From an uncultured Blautia sp. (GTDB taxonomy: Bacteria; Bacillota; Clostridia; Lachnospirales; Lachnospiraceae): a stretch of DNA of 7,646 nt. Location of the stretch: the NCBI GenBank assembly GCA_945872375.1, contig CAMBYR010000091.1:1-7646 (forward strand). The letters run 5' to 3'. This document shows, one piece after another, positions 5,251 to 7,646 of this stretch; position 1 is the first letter of the stretch; each line of letters starts with the position of its first letter. The notes below the pieces were generated by a model. It was not told the origin of the DNA and did not search any database. It was given only the letters and a program-made list of their open reading frames with translations. A program made the translations under genes and the position numbers.

Positions 5251-7547
5251 TGTGTCCGGAAACCGGCATATGTACGGTTTTTTGGAAAGCCGGGGAAAGG
5301 AGTGCCGTGGGAAGACGCCCGGTATGTCTGTTCTGTATGCTTCTGATGCTGGTTCTATGCCTGGCGGATATTTCGGGGATTCCCCTGATCAGGGGAAATC
5401 CGCTCCCGGAATCTCTCAAGGACTGGATAGAGCGGCATCCGGATGCTGTTATCTGCGGGGAGGTACAGCAGGTTACGGAATCAGATTTTTCCCAGTCTGT
5501 CTATCTGAAACAGGTGCAGTTGTCTGTTCCGTCGGAACAGGCGGCTGCCTCTTTCGAAAAAATTTCCATTGAAAATGTACGTGTATATCTGAAAAAATCC
5601 GAAAAAGCATCGGAATTAACTGCAGGAAGTAAAGTAACCGTTTCCGGCAGTCTTTTTCGTGTGCCGAAAATGCGGAATCCGGGGGAATTTGACAGTCAGC
5701 AGTATTACGCGTGCCGGCATATTTACTATTTTATGAAAAACGGGATCATTCAGGAAATCCTGCCGCCGTCGGGAGGATACCGGCAGATGCTTCTGGATGT
5801 GCGGGAGCACTTTTTGGGGATTTACGGGGAAGCGGCGGGAGATGACAGTGCCGTGTTTGAGGCGATGGTCCTTGGAAAAAAGGAAAACCTGGATGAGGAT
5901 ACCAGGATGCAGTATCAGCTTGCCGGGATCATTCATATTCTGGCCATTTCAGGTATGCATATCATGATGATCGGAATGGGACTGAATCAATTGCTTCTGA
6001 AAATGGGGGCAGGGCTGTTCTGCTCCGGAATGATCTCTGTGGGCTTCATGATCCAGTATGGGGTGATGACGGGAGGAAGCGCAGCGTCCATGCGTGCAGT
6101 CTGCATGTTTCTTCTTCTGTCAGGCGCACGCCTGCTGGGAAAATGCTACGACAGCCTTACTGCACTTGCGGTCTCGGCGCTGCTTCTGGTGCTCAGTGCT
6201 CCGGCAAACCTCTGCAGCAACGGATTCCTGCTGTCTTATGGAGCTGTTCTCGGGGTGCATGCCGGTTCGGTTCTGCAGAGAGGGTTTGGAAAAAAACGAA
6301 AATGGCTGCAGCCGTTTCTGGCCTCCGTGGGGGTGCAGCTTGCCACCCTTCCGGTGATTTTGTATTTTTATGGGGAAGCTTCTGTTGCCGGACTGCTCCT
6401 CAATCTGGCCGTGGTGCCTACGGTGAGTGTGGTGCTGGCAAGCGGCGTTCTGGGCGGGATTCTTGGCCTGTTCTGGATGGAAGGGGCGAAGCTGGCAATG
6501 ATTCCGGGCAGAGTTCTGCTGTATTTTTATGATCGGGGCTGCAGTCTGGCTTCAGAATTTCCCTGGTGTACCTGGACTGCCGGAAGACCGGAATTCTGGC
6601 AGATGGGGATGTATATCCTGTGCCTGCTGGCGGCGCTTTATGGCCTTTGGAAGGCTTCGGAAAAAGAGATGACCGGAAGGAGAGGACTTTTGGTGAAGGC
6701 AGGCTGTATGATGCTGATTTTTCTTGGCATCGCCTTTTTGCCAAAACGCCCGGAGAAAGGGCTCTCTATCACCTGCCTGGATGTGGGACAGGGGGATGCC
6801 ATTGTGCTGGAAACCTCCGAGGGGGCCGGCTTTCTGATCGATGGAGGAAGCAGCAGCCAGAAACGGGTGGGAAAGTATCAGATTCTTCCTTTTCTGAAAT
6901 ACCGGGGGATTTCCCGGCTGGATGGGATCCTGATCTCCCATGGGGATCAGGATCATATCAGCGGAATTATCGAGCTTCTGACGTTTATGGAAAAGCATAC
7001 AGCGGCTATTCGGGCAGACCGGCTGATCCTGCCGAAGCTGAAGGAATATGGGGACGGTATTCAGGAGCTGATCCGTCTTGCGGAAAAAGTGGGGATGAAG
7101 GTGGAATATGCCCTGGCCGGTGACTGTATCCGGGCAGGAGAGCTGCAGATCTCGATTCTCTGGCCGGCTGACGGGAGCAGCGGAAAAAATGTCAATGAAG
7201 AGGGGCTTGTGGCAGAAGTGGCCTACGGGAATTTTAAGGGATTGTTTACCGGGGATATTGGTCTGGAAACGGAAAAGAAGCTGCTTCCCTGCCTTTCTGA
7301 TGTGGATTTTCTGAAGGTGGGGCATCATGGATCGGCAAATTCTTCCGGCAGAGAGTTTCTGGAAAAAATCCGTCCGGAGACAGGCGTTATTTCCTGTGCG
7401 GAAGAGAATTCCTACGGACATCCGTCAGCAGAGGCGGTGTCGCGTCTGGAAGAAGCAGGATGTTTCCTGGCCTATACCATGAAAGGCGGAGCGGTGACCT
7501 GCCGGACCGACGGAAGAAAATGTGTTATCTGCTCATTTCAATCTTAG
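5250..7547 (+). CDS. comEC: ComEC/Rec2 DNA-uptake channel with C-terminal metallo-beta-lactamase domain
   Basis: ComEC carries single-stranded DNA across the cytoplasmic membrane during natural transformation. Numbering follows the ATG at 5250 (765 residues). Two hydrophobic residues-rich stretches start the protein, followed by an N-terminal soluble domain of the DUF4131/OB type (about 55-190). The polytopic Competence domain (about 200-490) carries the signature H-I-L-A-I-S-G-M-H (229-237). The C-terminal metallo-beta-lactamase-like domain (about 505-765) has L-D-V-G-Q-G-D (510-516), the metal motif H-G-D-Q-D-H (564-569), F-T-G-D (Asp669), G-H-H-G-S (His692, His693) and Y-G-H-P (His724). 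All are intact, so nuclease activity on the non-transported strand is plausible. The start is uncertain: GTG at 5307 (746 residues) has AAAGGAG just upstream and a more typical ComEC N-terminus, whereas ATG 5250 relies on stop-start coupling. I lean to 5307 but list the longest frame. The gene ends with tandem stops TAG TAA and a hairpin. Confidence 0.93.
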   Translation: MCPETGICTVFWKAGERSAVGRRPVCLFCMLLMLVLCLADISGIPLIRGNPLPESLKDWIERHPDAVICGEVQQVTESDFSQSVYLKQVQLSVPSEQAAASFEKISIENVRVYLKKSEKASELTAGSKVTVSGSLFRVPKMRNPGEFDSQQYYACRHIYYFMKNGIIQEILPPSGGYRQMLLDVREHFLGIYGEAAGDDSAVFEAMVLGKKENLDEDTRMQYQLAGIIHILAISGMHIMMIGMGLNQLLLKMGAGLFCSGMISVGFMIQYGVMTGGSAASMRAVCMFLLLSGARLLGKCYDSLTALAVSALLLVLSAPANLCSNGFLLSYGAVLGVHAGSVLQRGFGKKRKWLQPFLASVGVQLATLPVILYFYGEASVAGLLLNLAVVPTVSVVLASGVLGGILGLFWMEGAKLAMIPGRVLLYFYDRGCSLASEFPWCTWTAGRPEFWQMGMYILCLLAALYGLWKASEKEMTGRRGLLVKAGCMMLIFLGIAFLPKRPEKGLSITCLDVGQGDAIVLETSEGAGFLIDGGSSSQKRVGKYQILPFLKYRGISRLDGILISHGDQDHISGIIELLTFMEKHTAAIRADRLILPKLKEYGDGIQELIRLAEKVGMKVEYALAGDCIRAGELQISILWPADGSSGKNVNEEGLVAEVAYGNFKGLFTGDIGLETEKKLLPCLSDVDFLKVGHHGSANSSGREFLEKIRPETGVISCAEENSYGHPSAEAVSRLEEAGCFLAYTMKGGAVTCRTDGRKCVICSFQS
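5296..5302 (+). promoter_or_regulatory. Internal ribosome binding site suggesting a later comEC start
   Basis: AAAGGAG (5296-5302) lies 4 bases before an in-frame GTG (5307-5309). No comparable site precedes the ATG at 5250. From this GTG the protein begins M-G-R-R-P-V-C-L-F-C, basic residues directly followed by a hydrophobic helix, as is usual for ComEC. The 4-base spacing is shorter than ideal. Confidence 0.5.
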
Positions 7548-7560
7548 TAACGAAACGGAG

Positions 7561-7588
7561 ATGTCTGCTGGCGCAGACATTCTTATAT
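7561..7588 (+). terminator. Candidate terminator after comEC
   Basis: Perfect 8-base-pair stem ATGTCTGC (7561-7568) and GCAGACAT (7573-7580) with a TGGC loop, 13 bases after the comEC stop. The tail TCTTATAT is T-rich but interrupted by As, so termination strength is doubtful. On the other strand no T run follows, which favours use on the + strand. Confidence 0.55.
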
Positions 7589-7600
7589 ATTATAAAAGTT

Positions 7601-7630
7601 GATTGCTCCGCATTTCATGCTCCCGCAATC
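7601..7630. repeat. Imperfect palindrome near the right end
   Basis: Outer arms GATTGC (7601-7606) and GCAATC (7625-7630) enclose inner arms GCAT (7610-7613) and ATGC (7617-7620). The interior loop is TCC on one side and TCCC on the other, and the apex is TTC. It lies past the comEC hairpin. It could be an operator, part of a further terminator, or coding sequence of a gene outside the window; the window ends 16 bases later. Confidence 0.45.
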
Positions 7631-7646
7631 ACAACCTGTATTCGCA

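Noticed and set aside
5162..5572. + strand open frame bridging the GerMN lipoprotein and comEC genes
   Set aside because: It is out of frame with both recognised proteins, has no good ribosome binding site and contains no recognisable domain.
6939..6956. Apparent loss of a metal-binding His in ComEC (HxDxDH in place of HxHxDH)
   Set aside because: Asp at that position is the normal form in the ComEC branch of metallo-beta-lactamase-like domains, so it is not a defect.
6552..7421. Long - strand open frame of 289 codons opposite the comEC metallo-beta-lactamase domain
   Set aside because: It is the antisense shadow of a region whose + strand carries all ComEC motifs; no domain is recognisable in the antisense product.
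7561..7602. Mini-ORF of 13 codons starting at ATG 7561 after a GGAG
   Set aside because: The GGAG touches the ATG with no spacer, and the region is better explained as a hairpin terminator.
7599..7646. + strand frame open to the window end from TTG 7599
   Set aside because: Sixteen codons without a ribosome binding site are not evidence of a gene.

Overview
The window looks like chromosomal DNA from a low-to-mid GC Firmicute of class Clostridia, most likely family Lachnospiraceae. This rests on the SecA tail, the AGGAGG-type ribosome binding sites and the gene set. I cannot name genus or species from the sequence alone. All supported genes lie on the + strand. I see no mobile element, CRISPR array, tRNA or rRNA.

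Left part (1-1369). The window opens inside the 3' end of secA. Its zinc-binding tail is cut by an in-frame TAA at 126-128, while the expected final residues can still be read in the same frame after it. Next come a membrane-anchored coiled-coil protein with an extracytoplasmic SH3-like domain (211-840), a strong intrinsic terminator (845-873), and a small five-helix membrane protein of the YdcZ/DMT family (935-1369).

Right part (1464-7547). After a candidate sigma-A promoter (1383-1411) there are five tightly packed genes with gaps of 11, 3, 11 and -1 bases. They are comEA (predicted lipoprotein with SLBB and helix-hairpin-helix domains), an OmpR/PhoB-type response regulator, its membrane histidine kinase, a lipoprotein with two GerMN domains, and comEC (DNA uptake channel plus metallo-beta-lactamase domain). 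A hairpin (7561-7580) follows the last stop, and the end of the window has an imperfect palindrome but no supported gene.

How the genes may work together. ComEA captures double-stranded DNA outside the membrane and ComEC passes one strand inward. Between them sit a complete two-component system and a GerMN lipoprotein. This kinase/regulator/GerMN-lipoprotein trio resembles the actinobacterial MtrA-MtrB-LpqB arrangement. The most interesting hypothesis here is that an envelope-sensing two-component system with a lipoprotein accessory is genetically tied to DNA uptake. Co-transcription follows from the spacing; the functional link is inference.
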